58,270 nucleotides of DNA from Spirochaetes bacterium GWE1_32_154 (GCA_001829315.1 MIAY01000009.1:1-58270), one strand, 5' to 3'. Shown: positions 26,844-35,860, numbered from the stretch's first letter. Numbers and translations: made by a program. The notes: generated by a model from the letters alone, not told the origin.

Positions 26844-27381
26844 ATAATTGTGTAACAGGTAAATCATAATTATCCGGTATAAAAGTATCATCAATGAACC
26901 CGGGAAAAACTGCACTTATTGAAACCCCATTGTAACCGGATAAAAATCTATCATAATATCCGCCCCCATATCCGATTCTATATCCCGATCGATTAAAAAC
27001 AAGCCCCGGAACGACAACTAAATCAATTTGATTAATATCAATTCCAATGATTTCAACTGGTTGTTTAATATTAAAATGCCCCGAAGAAAATTGTGTTTCC
27101 TGATTCATTATTGCAGGTATCATTTGTTTGTCTTTTACAAACGGGACAGCAATTTGTTTCCCGGTTTTAAAAGCATTGAGTATTATTTCTTCTGTATTGA
27201 ATTCTTTTCCGATAGAAAGATAGATAAATAATGTATGGGATTTAAGGTATATTTCTGAATTTAAAATTTGTCGGGTAAGTTGGGATGAATATTCAGCAAC
27301 CTGTTCATTTGATAAATTATTTCGTTTATTCGTGTAATAATTACGAAGAGTTGATTTTGTCATATCGTTATTTTTATTCAT
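26824..27381 (-). CDS. 5-formyltetrahydrofolate cyclo-ligase
   Basis: The 185-residue protein matches the MTHFS/YgfA family in length and layout. The N-terminus has a basic helix with KSTLRNYYTNKRNNLS. FIYLSIGKEFNT follows, and the signature RIGYGGGYYDRFL is near residue 138. It converts 5-formyl-THF to 5,10-methenyl-THF using ATP and returns the folate to one-carbon metabolism. Neither ATG at the start has a clear ribosome-binding site, so the first six residues are uncertain. The 3' end overlaps the CBM48-like gene tail to tail. Confidence 0.92.
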   Translation of the reverse strand: MNKNNDMTKSTLRNYYTNKRNNLSNEQVAEYSSQLTRQILNSEIYLKSHTLFIYLSIGKEFNTEEIILNAFKTGKQIAVPFVKDKQMIPAIMNQETQFSSGHFNIKQPVEIIGIDINQIDLVVVPGLVFNRSGYRIGYGGGYYDRFLSGYNGVSISAVFPGFIDDTFIPDNYDLPVTQLFTLPQQ

Positions 27382-27516
27382 ATATTTAACATACTAAAAC
27401 AAATTAAAACAAATGTCGAACAATTTTAAAATATTCAAAATGTTACGGTTATAAAATCAATGTAAAATGTCGATTATATAAATATTAAAGCAAATAACTT
27501 GTTAATGGAGGGGAAA

Positions 27517-27873
27517 ATGAGTTTTTGTTATTTAGAAAAAGATAAAAAAACGTTTGAGTATTTTAAAGAGTATTTAAGACATCTTGAGTCAAGTAGTTTA
27601 AGTTGTTTTATACTGGATAATCAGATTCAGGTCAGGGAAATGTGTGATCATTTATATTCAAACGGCTATACAGTTGATGATGACGGGGCTGTTATTGAAT
27701 GGGTTAAAAACAATGCAGAAAATTTTAGAAATTATCTAAACACAATTAAATTAGTGTATGTCGTTTGGAAATGTATGGGTAATACATGGGATGATATAAA
27801 TTGGGATAACTTTATACGAATTGAGGATAATATCAATCAGTTAAAATCTACTTGTCTTGACACAATTTTTTAA
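27517..27873 (+). CDS. Small hypothetical protein
   Basis: I set the start at 27517 because GGAGGGG lies 4 nt before this ATG. The longer frame from a TTG at 27499 would place that site inside the gene. The 118-residue protein is soluble and acidic, with helical stretches and several Trp residues near the end (VWKCMGNTWDDINWDNF). No family was recognised. Its TAA stop shares the palindrome TTAA with the stop of the convergent CheW gene. Confidence 0.65.
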   Translation: MSFCYLEKDKKTFEYFKEYLRHLESSSLSCFILDNQIQVREMCDHLYSNGYTVDDDGAVIEWVKNNAENFRNYLNTIKLVYVVWKCMGNTWDDINWDNFIRIEDNINQLKSTCLDTIF

Positions 27874-28346
27874 GAAGCATTAATAGAATCCATTCTGATT
27901 ATTTCTTTGGATATTAATATTTTGTTTATATCTAAAACGATTGCTATTTCCTCATTAAATTTTACCATACCTTTTAAATATTTACTTTTATTTCCGGCAC
28001 CGATTTTAGGTGGAGTCTGAATACTTTTTTCATCAATATCATGAACTTCATACACTTCGTCAACTGCCATACCAAGAAGATAATCCGAATCATTTTCATT
28101 TATTTCTACTATAATAAAGATCGATCTGTCATCATATTCTTTTTCATCTATTCCAAACTTGATTCGTAAATCAATAATAGGTATTATTTTACCCCGAAGA
28201 TTAATGACTCCTTTAAGATATTTTTGAGCGTCACGAACAAGAGTTATTTTTTCAAAACGTATTATTTCTTTAACACTTGAAATATTGATGCCATACTTTT
28301 CTGAACCGACAGAAAAGAAAATATGTTTATCAGTTAGAACATTCAT
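27870..28346 (-). CDS. CheW-like chemotaxis coupling protein
   Basis: The start at 28346 follows a strong GGAGG, so the seven residues upstream in the open frame are not coding. The 158-residue protein is one CheW domain, with EKYGINISSVKEIIR, the hallmark LKGVINLRGKIIPIIDLR near residue 45, and LLGMAVDEVYEV. CheW links receptors to the CheA kinase. It is divergent from the PYP-like/kinase pair, which suggests a possible link between light or PAS sensing and motility. There is no CheA or receptor in the window. Confidence 0.9.
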   Translation of the reverse strand: MNVLTDKHIFFSVGSEKYGINISSVKEIIRFEKITLVRDAQKYLKGVINLRGKIIPIIDLRIKFGIDEKEYDDRSIFIIVEINENDSDYLLGMAVDEVYEVHDIDEKSIQTPPKIGAGNKSKYLKGMVKFNEEIAIVLDINKILISKEIIRMDSINAS

Positions 28347-28432
28347 AATTCCTCCGGGAATTTGCAATATAATTTATTTTAACATATAATTATTAAAAAT
28401 GCTTAATTAAATACACATTTTCAGGAGGAAAT

Positions 28433-28786
28433 ATGAATTTTTCAGATTTAGATTTATTTGAAAAATTAATTATTGCATCAGACGATGATTTAGATGCAGT
28501 CAATTTTGGCATAATTGGTATTAATAATCAAAACAATGTAGTTATTTATAATAAAGCAGAAGAAGAATATTCAAGTTATCACCGTAATTCTGTAGTTGGA
28601 AAAAACCTTTTTCTTGATATTGCACCCTGTATGAATAATTATATGGTTGCTCTCAAATTTGAAGAACGTGATAGTTTTGATGAGACAATTCCATATGTGT
28701 TGAGTTTTAAAGTAAAGCCTGCACCTGTACAACTCCGGTTAATCAAAAAAGATGGAAATGGATTTGTTTTAATTAAAAAGGGGTAA
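28433..28786 (+). CDS. Photoactive yellow protein-like PAS protein
   Basis: The 117-residue protein is a single PAS domain that aligns without gaps to Halorhodospira PYP across the chromophore pocket. Tyr39, Glu43 and Cys66 match PYP Tyr42, Glu46 and Cys69. The neighbouring phrases GKNLFLDIAPC and IYNKAEE correspond to GKNFFKDVAPC and QYNAAEG. Arg52 of PYP is Tyr here and Thr50 is Ser. In PYP the cysteine carries p-coumaric acid and makes a blue-light sensor. AGGAGGAA precedes the ATG. The histidine kinase starts one base after the stop. No chromophore-making genes are nearby, so use of another ligand or none remains possible. Confidence 0.75.
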   Translation: MNFSDLDLFEKLIIASDDDLDAVNFGIIGINNQNNVVIYNKAEEEYSSYHRNSVVGKNLFLDIAPCMNNYMVALKFEERDSFDETIPYVLSFKVKPAPVQLRLIKKDGNGFVLIKKG

Positions 28787-28787
28787 T

Positions 28788-29855
28788 ATGACGGAACTTG
28801 AGGAATTATATGAGTTTTTTTATTTAACGCCGGTAGGTTTAGCGAAGGTGTCATTCGATGGTGTTGTAGAGCAGATTAATCCTTTTATGGTTAATATATT
28901 GATGTCAATTGATAACGAATATTCAGTTCATAATAATTTTTTCAAATCTATCAGTAAGTATGATGTCAATCTGAAAGAATTATCAGAAAAGTTAATAGAA
29001 AATAAAAATGAAAGAGATATAAATAATTATATAATGACTATAAATGATAAATCAATTAAGAAGTTACGACTGAAATGCGGGAAAATAACCGGTGACCGTT
29101 TCATAATGGTTTTAGAAAACATTACAGAATTTGTAACAGCAAGTGAAGAAAAAGACGCTATAGAATTAGAACTTGATAATCAAAAAGAAAGACTGGCTAA
29201 AATTGGTCAGGTGATTAGAATGGTTGTTCACGATTTAAGAAATCCCCTATCAAACATTAAAACAATTAGCGATATGGTTGAATTAGCATCAGTCGAAGAA
29301 GCAAGAGAATTACTGCAGGAAAATATAAATGTTATTCTCGATGAAATAAATGGTATTATTGGTGATATGTTAGATTATACCAGAGCCGAGATACCAAAGT
29401 TAGTTCCTGTCAGTATAGCTGTAATAAATTATCACCTGTCAATGAAATTTGATCTTATGATGAAAGAGTCCGGTGTAACTATTGAATATTATTCAGTTGA
29501 TGATTTTGATTTACTGTGTGAAGAAAGTAAAATCGTAAGAGTATTTAATAATATTGTCGGGAATGCCATTAAAGCACTTGTCAGTCATAAAATTTCTAAT
29601 CCTGTTATCAAAGTGACAATCGAAAAGTCAAATGAAAATGCTTTAATTACAATTAAAGATAATGGTGATGGAATCCCTGATGAATTAATTGGTAAGCTTT
29701 TTGAGCCTTTTGCTTTTAAATCAGGTTATGTCGGAAATGGTATTGGTTTACCCATTGTAAAAAGCATTATTGATATGCATAATGGTTCAATCTCAGTTAC
29801 TTCGGGCAAAGATGGAACAGAATTTAAAATTATGATTCCGTTAGCAGTTTCCTGA
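28788..29855 (+). CDS. PAS sensor histidine kinase
   Basis: The 355-residue soluble kinase has a PAS-like region (about 1-120) and a HisKA helix with the phospho-acceptor in VVHDLRNPLSN near residue 147. The ATPase domain has an N box (NNIVGNAIKAL), G1 (DNGDGIP) and G2 (GNGIGLPIVK). It lacks membrane segments, so its signal is intracellular. It follows the PYP-like gene by one base and AAGGGG overlaps that gene's end, so the two are translated together and the small PAS protein is the likely input. No response regulator is adjacent. The 3' end overlaps the convergent TIM-barrel gene by 26 bases. Confidence 0.93.
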   Translation: MTELEELYEFFYLTPVGLAKVSFDGVVEQINPFMVNILMSIDNEYSVHNNFFKSISKYDVNLKELSEKLIENKNERDINNYIMTINDKSIKKLRLKCGKITGDRFIMVLENITEFVTASEEKDAIELELDNQKERLAKIGQVIRMVVHDLRNPLSNIKTISDMVELASVEEARELLQENINVILDEINGIIGDMLDYTRAEIPKLVPVSIAVINYHLSMKFDLMMKESGVTIEYYSVDDFDLLCEESKIVRVFNNIVGNAIKALVSHKISNPVIKVTIEKSNENALITIKDNGDGIPDELIGKLFEPFAFKSGYVGNGIGLPIVKSIIDMHNGSISVTSGKDGTEFKIMIPLAVS

Positions 29856-30591
29856 AATAATTGATATCTTTTTTAAAACAATCCAGATTCTCATGTGACT
29901 CTTTTTTCGCTTCATTTGTTATGATTGAACCGTCAGGAATCAATGAAAGAAGTTGTTTAATTGGATAGGTTCCTTCTCCGTAGTGGTCATGTCTGTCTTT
30001 TTCACTTGTAATTTCCCCGTCAGTTAAGTGATATAGCGAAGGTGATAACTCAAGAAACCTGTGCAAGTACGACATAAAGTTAATTTTCTTTGAATTTGCA
30101 GAACAGATTGCATGACCCATATCAAGGCAGAAACGAACACCGGTTTCATTTATAATTTTTTTAATTTCTTCGGGCGTGTGACCGACACACAATTCGCCGT
30201 TTAACCCGAATTGCGGTTTGTTCTCAATAATAATTCTTGTATCATTAAACACTTTGATCTGCCGTATTGTTTCATTGATATCTCCGCCGACGCCCGGGTG
30301 AAATATAATAATATGTGCATGAAGATCATCAGCAAATTGTTTTGCTTGCAGGTACAAATTGTGGTTAAAATCAAATTTTTCAGGAAGTGACATATTAACA
30401 CCGTCACCAAAATGGGGGGCGTGAATTTCAAACGGTATAGCAAGTGATTTCCAGAAAGAACCGTGAGACAGATATGTGTCCGGTTTAACATAGAGTTCTA
30501 TGTAATCAAATAACTTTTCATTGTAAAGTGAAATAATATGATCTTTGTAGTTTTCATTTGTTGACCAGAGTTTAAGCCCGATTTTATACAT
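29830..30591 (-). CDS. Sugar-phosphate isomerase/epimerase-like TIM barrel
   Basis: The 253-residue protein belongs to the AP endonuclease family 2 / xylose isomerase-like TIM-barrel group. It shows FEIHAPHFG, HIIIFHPGVGG, IIENKPQFG, FCLDMGHAIC, YHLTDGE and HDHYGEGTYPI, which place the His, Glu and Asp metal ligands on successive strands. The reaction cannot be told from sequence. It follows a HAD phosphatase gene by 9 nt, so both may act on a phosphorylated metabolite. Confidence 0.75.
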   Translation of the reverse strand: MYKIGLKLWSTNENYKDHIISLYNEKLFDYIELYVKPDTYLSHGSFWKSLAIPFEIHAPHFGDGVNMSLPEKFDFNHNLYLQAKQFADDLHAHIIIFHPGVGGDINETIRQIKVFNDTRIIIENKPQFGLNGELCVGHTPEEIKKIINETGVRFCLDMGHAICSANSKKINFMSYLHRFLELSPSLYHLTDGEITSEKDRHDHYGEGTYPIKQLLSLIPDGSIITNEAKKESHENLDCFKKDINYFRKLLTES

Positions 30592-30600
30592 ACTGACTTC

Positions 30601-31227
30601 TTATGTTTGCTGTGCATAAATTTTTTTAATAACCCAGCTTTTTTTATGAACAATATTAAATGTTCCTACTAACTTTGTAAACGGATAATCAGACATACTG
30701 TCTGAAAAACCAATTGAAGCGTATCTCACAATCTCTGCAGAACCGATTGAATGTTTTATGCGATTAATTTTCTCCATGCCTTTGCAATTAACACCTTTAA
30801 TTGTTCTTTTACCATTTTTTACTTCAATCTCTGTACCGAAAAAAAGGTCTGCATTGAAATGTAATGCTAAATATTTTAAGTAGAATTCAAAAGATGCTGT
30901 AGCGAAAACAATTAAATAACCGTCTTTTCTATATTGATCAATCGTTTCAGGGGCATCCTTTTTAAGAAAGGGAATAACCTCTGTCTCAACAAATTGTTTT
31001 GATAAAATATCAAGTTCATCATCATTTAGATGTTCAGTTAAAGCAAGCCATTTACTTTTATAATCAGTAAGTGGCATGAATTTCAGGAGAGTTAGTATCC
31101 CGAAAAAAATGAGACCGGGAAGTTTTACCAGATTAGCCGGTTTGTTTTTTAATAATAACAAAACAAATTTGTAAAAGCTGTCAAAAGGTATTAATGTATA
31201 ATCAATGTCGTATAGTGCTATTTTCAT
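30601..31227 (-). CDS. HAD-superfamily (IB) phosphatase
   Basis: The 208-residue protein is HAD subfamily IB (SerB/CicA-like). Motif I DIDYTLIPFD contains the Asp nucleophile (Asp8) and the second acid. Motif II is FATASFEFYL, the conserved Lys is in the VNCKG region, and motif IV is FSDSMSDYP. There is no recognisable ribosome-binding site before the ATG. It is the first gene of a two-gene unit with the TIM-barrel protein. Substrate is unknown. Confidence 0.85.
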   Translation of the reverse strand: MKIALYDIDYTLIPFDSFYKFVLLLLKNKPANLVKLPGLIFFGILTLLKFMPLTDYKSKWLALTEHLNDDELDILSKQFVETEVIPFLKKDAPETIDQYRKDGYLIVFATASFEFYLKYLALHFNADLFFGTEIEVKNGKRTIKGVNCKGMEKINRIKHSIGSAEIVRYASIGFSDSMSDYPFTKLVGTFNIVHKKSWVIKKIYAQQT

Positions 31228-31310
31228 ATAAATATAGTATAATTTTTTTGCGAATTATTCAATCTTTTTAAATAAAAAGAAGTAGAAACGGTGAATGGAA
31301 GGATGGTCGA

Positions 31311-32060
31311 ATGGATAATAACTTATTTAAGAGCATTACAGTTACCCGCTATGAAAACGGGGTTTCTTCAATACTGGAAGAAAAACTGATAAATGATCAG
31401 TTTCTTGAAGTTCATTTAAACGGTACATTTATAGAAAAAATATTGTGTGTTAATGATAAAATAGAAGAACTTGCTATTGGTAATTATTTTCAATGCACTG
31501 AATGCAGTCCTGAAGAAATTATCAAAACATTTGTTTTAAATGAAAATGTTGCAAATATTGAAAAAATAACAAAACCCTCAACGATTTGCGACTACAGAAG
31601 AAATTGCGGTTGCATGATTAATGATGATTTTATTCAGGTTCTGCAAACAAATCCCATTCAACTCGATTATTCGATAATACCAACAATATTTGAACATTTT
31701 AATAACTCATCCCATCTTTTTAAAGAAACAGCAGGTGTTCATGGTGCAGGACTGTATGATGAATCGGGAAATTGCGAGTTTTTCGCAATTGATTTAGCCC
31801 GGCATAATTGCATTACAAAAGTAACCGGGTATATTATTAAAAATAAATGGTATGGCTTTGTGAACAGTAAAATTATAATGCTTTCTTCGAGAGTGAATGC
31901 AGAACTTATCAAAATGTGTCATAGAGCGGGAATAAAAGTGGTGTTATCCCGCGGAGCACCGTCATTTATGGCATATCGGGAAGCGGTTCGACTCGATATA
32001 ACACTTGTCAGTTTTGTGAGAGACGGCCGATTTACCGTGATACATGAGAGATGTCAATAA
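31311..32060 (+). CDS. fdhD: FdhD-like formate dehydrogenase sulfurtransferase
   Basis: The 249-residue protein matches FdhD, which transfers sulfur from IscS to the molybdenum cofactor of formate dehydrogenase. The C-terminal half is typical, with GVHGAGLYDE, ARHNCITKVTG, MLSSRVNAELI and LSRGAPSFMAYREA. The sulfur-carrying loop is unusual. Instead of the common CGxCG form it reads RRNCGCM, with another Cys six residues earlier. No formate dehydrogenase or cofactor genes are in the window. AAGGATGG upstream serves as ribosome-binding site. Confidence 0.85.
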   Translation: MDNNLFKSITVTRYENGVSSILEEKLINDQFLEVHLNGTFIEKILCVNDKIEELAIGNYFQCTECSPEEIIKTFVLNENVANIEKITKPSTICDYRRNCGCMINDDFIQVLQTNPIQLDYSIIPTIFEHFNNSSHLFKETAGVHGAGLYDESGNCEFFAIDLARHNCITKVTGYIIKNKWYGFVNSKIIMLSSRVNAELIKMCHRAGIKVVLSRGAPSFMAYREAVRLDITLVSFVRDGRFTVIHERCQ

Positions 32061-32123
32061 AGAATTATACAAAAGCTTCATATTATAATTGATTTTTATT
32101 AAAATAACAGTATAATCCGGGGT

Positions 32124-32630
32124 ATGAAAAAGAAACCATTAGTTTTATTACTTTTTTTTGTTCTGACATTCGCACATTCGCAACAGATTTCATTTATTCA
32201 TGGCAGTAATATTTATGTTAAGATTTTTTTGTTTTTCTTTCCAATCGGAATGAAATATGAAACTTTTTTTCATCATACAGATGATGGTTTGTCAATTACC
32301 ATTGATATAAATCAGGATGAAATAATAAATGAGCCAATCAATGAGCAGGATAAGGCAAGGTTGTTTAACACTGATTTATCTTTTAATATTCGTGGTGTTC
32401 AAATAGGGAAAACAGGCAGATATACTCTCCCGGTAACAATTCGATGTAATAGAAAAATTATTCGTAGAGATATTGATTTTACAGTGATTACAGAACAAAA
32501 TATTATGGTTATGAAAGGCCATACTAATATTCATCTTGGTGAATTTAATGATAATCCGTTGTATAAAAATAGAAGTAATTGGAAATATCCTTTTCATTTT
32601 GATTTGAGATTTCAATTACAAAATAATTAG
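32124..32630 (+). CDS. Small exported protein of unknown function
   Basis: The 168-residue protein has a signal peptide ending near AHSQQ (about residue 20). The rest is beta-rich with alternating charged residues (IRCNRKIIRRDIDF) and an aromatic C-terminal end (FHFDLRFQLQNN). No family was recognised. Its stop codon overlaps that of the convergent phosphodiesterase gene by three bases. Confidence 0.6.
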   Translation: MKKKPLVLLLFFVLTFAHSQQISFIHGSNIYVKIFLFFFPIGMKYETFFHHTDDGLSITIDINQDEIINEPINEQDKARLFNTDLSFNIRGVQIGKTGRYTLPVTIRCNRKIIRRDIDFTVITEQNIMVMKGHTNIHLGEFNDNPLYKNRSNWKYPFHFDLRFQLQNN

Positions 32631-33250
32631 ATTGGTAAGTCAATTCTTTGTATTGTGTATTTTTCTGAATCATATACAAGAACGTTTCCGAAAAACTGAT
32701 TTTCCCGTGGTTTGCCAAGAGAACCGGAACATAGTAAATACAGCATATCTTTATTCAATTCTATTTCACCGGTAAGTTTGATTTCGGTTATTTCCGAAGT
32801 TTTTCTATTGAGCATATAGCCTTTAGGAATATGTATGTGTCCAAAAAAAAGCAGAGGTATGTGATTATCTTTTAAATATTGAAAAGATGAAATTGTATCA
32901 TTTATATCATGCATATAGACATTTTCAAAAGGAATACTTCCATGGCACATAGCAAAATGTTCATTAACAATCTGTGGCCCTTGTAGTATCGCAGTAAAAT
33001 AATCATGTAAAAACAGATTATTGATAATCGTCTGATCATGAATTAGAACGTCCGTATCACAATTACCTTTAACGGCAACGGTGTTTTTTATTGATTTGAA
33101 ATCTTTAATAAATTCTATTGGCGTCCCTTTATGACCGGCAAGATCTCCGGTGAAAACAATTGTATCGTAATCGATCGTTTTTAAAAAGTCTTTAAAAATA
33201 CGCAATGCTTTATGGTTTGCGTGTAAATCACTTATTATTATATATTTCAT
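32627..33250 (-). CDS. YfcE-like metallophosphoesterase
   Basis: The 207-residue protein carries the calcineurin-type motifs of the YfcE/MJ0936 phosphodiesterases: SDLHAN (D-x-H), FTGDLAG (GD), VKGNCD (GNxD), FAMCHGS and FFGHIHIP (GHxH). It should bind two metal ions and hydrolyse phosphodiesters in the cytosol. GGAAG precedes the ATG. Confidence 0.9.
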   Translation of the reverse strand: MKYIIISDLHANHKALRIFKDFLKTIDYDTIVFTGDLAGHKGTPIEFIKDFKSIKNTVAVKGNCDTDVLIHDQTIINNLFLHDYFTAILQGPQIVNEHFAMCHGSIPFENVYMHDINDTISSFQYLKDNHIPLLFFGHIHIPKGYMLNRKTSEITEIKLTGEIELNKDMLYLLCSGSLGKPRENQFFGNVLVYDSEKYTIQRIDLPI

Positions 33251-33326
33251 ACTACTTCCGGGTTTTGCAATAGAATTAAGTATAAGAATATAAAATTATT
33301 AATCAATAGAATCAATTTTTTTCTTG

Positions 33327-33332
33327 TATAAT
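33327..33332 (+). promoter_or_regulatory. Candidate -10 box
   Basis: A perfect TATAAT directly preceded by TTG lies 61 bp before the start of the 780-residue TPR gene, without a clear -35 box. Confidence 0.3.
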
Positions 33333-33393
33333 ATTGCAAAAGTTGTTAAATTCATAAGTCGGGCTTTTCAAAAACAATATGGTATGAGGATAT

Positions 33394-35736
33394 ATGGAAA
33401 AAAGTTATTTTACAACAGATTCATCTTGTGTCACAATAAAAAACCGTAGAGTAGATATTCGATCCGGAAAGGCGGATACTTTCTCATCACCAATTGAGAT
33501 ACGATATATTAAACAAGCAAAAAACAGTATTCTAACCCTTTCTTACAAATGTAATAAAAGTGATAAAGTTCCAAAAGAAATACACTTTTTCATACGATAT
33601 GCTGATGATGCAAATTATGCCCGGTTTTCTATGCGTAACGGGAATGAGATAAAATTTGTTCAAATTTCATCCGGTAAAATAGTTTTACAAACTGATTATA
33701 CAAAAATATCAAGCGATAATTTATTTTCAGAAAAATTCAATCTTATTATATCGGCATTTGAAGAGTCATTTACCGTCTTATTTGACGGACTTATGATAAT
33801 GAATATTGAGCATCTTAATGAACAATCAGGTGATTTTTTTATTAGAATTGAAGCCGGAGATAGCAAGGAATTAGCATTTTCATTTGATAAGTTCATTATT
33901 TCAGAAGAAATCTTATCATTTGAACCAATAATAAAAATGAATAAAAATGCAACGGCGTATTTTATGCAGGGAAATGATTTCTATGAACAGAATGCGTATG
34001 AACTTGCTCTTTATTATTATAAAAAAGGTATTCTTTATGGTGCTGGTGATGATAAAATTTATAACCGAATAGGAAATCTTCAGTTTCTTATTGAAAATTA
34101 TCCGAGCGCCGAGTTTTATTATAAACTTGCAAAAGAGCAGAGTCCCGAAAATGATGAATATTTATTTAACTATACACGATCACTGATAAAGCAGAATAAA
34201 GAAAAAGATTTTATTCCTTGTATAGAGAAGTGTATCACAGAAAAAAAGTATAATTTTGAATTATCCATCGATTATGCTGGTTTTCTGATTCAAAAAAAAG
34301 ATTGGAGTAAGGCAAAAGAAATTCTTGAATTAATCAAGTATGAAAATGAATATGACACAGCATTTAATACAAAATACGGTCGTGTTCTTGTTGAACTTGG
34401 GGATATTGATACAGGAAAAGAATTATTATATGACGCAGCGTTAAAGTTAAAAGACAATGATCCCTCATCATCAATAATTTTATTAAAATATTCGTTAGAG
34501 CGAAAACCTGATGCAAAATCCCTGAAGCTTATAACAACTATTTTATATGAAGCCGAAGAATTTAATGAGATCAACGTGTTATTATCTGCATTAAAAGATG
34601 AGGTATCCTTTGATGGTGAATTATTTCAAATATATCTTGAAGCCATGCTTTTTAATGCTTTGTATGGTACTGTATGGCAGGAAATAAGTAAACTCGAACA
34701 GAGTAAAATGACGAATGATTTGCTATTGTTACAAGCCGAATCGGGTATTCATTTAAAAAAGTTTGATGATGTCGAACGCATTATTAATATCCTGTATAAT
34801 GATGAGTCTTTTATGGAAAAACATATTAATAGACTGGCAATTGTGCTGTTTAAATTAGCAGGGTTTACGAAGAAAGTACCATTGTATATGCATGAGATTT
34901 ATACCAATGCCAACACACATTCAAAAGATTTTATTGATGTTCAAAAAGAGTATGCAAAACTTCTTGTTGATTTGACAGAGTTTGAAAAAGCACTTCCGAT
35001 TCTTCAGGATTTACTGAAAAAATCTCCTGATGATATTGAGATTCAATATAACACCGGAATTGCATTGGATGGTGTTGAAGATTGGGAAGGCGCACGAATT
35101 TATTTGCAAAAAGTATATTCAGCAACTGGTAACCCTGAAGTCGGGTTTATCTTTGCACATACTATTTATTATTTAAAAATGTTTAATGATGCGTTGCAGA
35201 TAATGACAAAACATTATGACGCATTACCGGATGACGGTAAAAAAGATAATCTGATTGGTAATATATATCTTTCCCTGGGAAATAATGCAGAAGCACAACG
35301 ATATTATTATACGGCTCTTGAGAAAGATAATGAAAATGAAGAATATGCGATTAACCTTGCTGAATCATTTTATAAACTCAAAGACTATACAAGTGCTTTT
35401 ATGATTACAAAGCAGATTGTTAAGCCGGATAACTTTGATAGAGCAATGATTCTTCACATTAAATTAAAAGAGCATTTATATTTTTCGGTAAACTGTTCAA
35501 TCTGCAATGTTCAGTGGGAAATTACAAAACAGAGTTTTAATGAGAACACTATCTTTGAGATTGACAACACTCTGCCTATGTCAAAATTACCTGCCGGAAC
35601 CTGTCCTGTGTGCAGTAAGATATACTGTCGTTCCTGCGCTCAAATTAATGAAGTGGAAGAGTATTTGTGTCCGGTTGACGGAGAAATCTTAAAAGAGAAT
35701 ATTATAAACGCTCTTGCAAAAATCAAGAGTACTTGA
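33394..35736 (+). CDS. Large TPR protein with beta-sandwich head and zinc-ribbon tail
   Basis: The 780-residue protein has no signal peptide. The first 175 residues look like a jelly-roll (LamG/DUF1080-like) module with FFIRYADDANYARFSMRNG. Residues of about 190-690 are TPR arrays, for example YYKKGILYGAGDDKIYNRIG and YYTALEKDNENEEYAINLA. The last 80 residues hold Cys pairs (CSICNVQW, CPVCSKIYCRSCAQ, CPVDG) expected to bind zinc. A cytoplasmic scaffold is likely, but no specific role could be assigned. GAGGAT lies before the ATG. Confidence 0.75.
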   Translation: MEKSYFTTDSSCVTIKNRRVDIRSGKADTFSSPIEIRYIKQAKNSILTLSYKCNKSDKVPKEIHFFIRYADDANYARFSMRNGNEIKFVQISSGKIVLQTDYTKISSDNLFSEKFNLIISAFEESFTVLFDGLMIMNIEHLNEQSGDFFIRIEAGDSKELAFSFDKFIISEEILSFEPIIKMNKNATAYFMQGNDFYEQNAYELALYYYKKGILYGAGDDKIYNRIGNLQFLIENYPSAEFYYKLAKEQSPENDEYLFNYTRSLIKQNKEKDFIPCIEKCITEKKYNFELSIDYAGFLIQKKDWSKAKEILELIKYENEYDTAFNTKYGRVLVELGDIDTGKELLYDAALKLKDNDPSSSIILLKYSLERKPDAKSLKLITTILYEAEEFNEINVLLSALKDEVSFDGELFQIYLEAMLFNALYGTVWQEISKLEQSKMTNDLLLLQAESGIHLKKFDDVERIINILYNDESFMEKHINRLAIVLFKLAGFTKKVPLYMHEIYTNANTHSKDFIDVQKEYAKLLVDLTEFEKALPILQDLLKKSPDDIEIQYNTGIALDGVEDWEGARIYLQKVYSATGNPEVGFIFAHTIYYLKMFNDALQIMTKHYDALPDDGKKDNLIGNIYLSLGNNAEAQRYYYTALEKDNENEEYAINLAESFYKLKDYTSAFMITKQIVKPDNFDRAMILHIKLKEHLYFSVNCSICNVQWEITKQSFNENTIFEIDNTLPMSKLPAGTCPVCSKIYCRSCAQINEVEEYLCPVDGEILKENIINALAKIKST

Positions 35737-35742
35737 TTTTGC
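35716..35742 (+). terminator. Hairpin at the end of the TPR gene
   Basis: AAAATCAAG and CTTGATTTT form a 9-bp stem with a 4-base loop, and the flanking GC pairs extend it. It overlaps the stop codon. A second small hairpin, ATGCGAT-AAA-ATCGCAT (35752-35768), follows. Confidence 0.5.
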
Positions 35743-35776
35743 TTCCGCAATATGCGATAAAATCGCATTAGTGGAT

Positions 35777-35822
35777 GCCTCATGCAAAAATTCGAGTTAA
35801 TAAGAGTATTTTTGCATGAGGC
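35777..35822 (+). repeat. Dispersed palindromic repeat, copy 2
   Basis: Arms GCCTCATGCAAAAA and their complement are perfect over 14 bp, with the same loop landmarks (TTCGAG and AGAGTA) as copy 1 at 2260. It lies 39 bp before the PHP gene. Confidence 0.8.
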
Positions 35823-35860
35823 TCTATTAATAAAAATCCAACAAAAAAAGGCAGGTCATA

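Noticed and set aside
31297-31314. GGAAGGATGGTCGAATGG looks like the 5' end of tRNA-Ser
   Set aside because: No acceptor partner, variable arm or T-arm consensus follows, and the sequence continues as the fdhD coding region.
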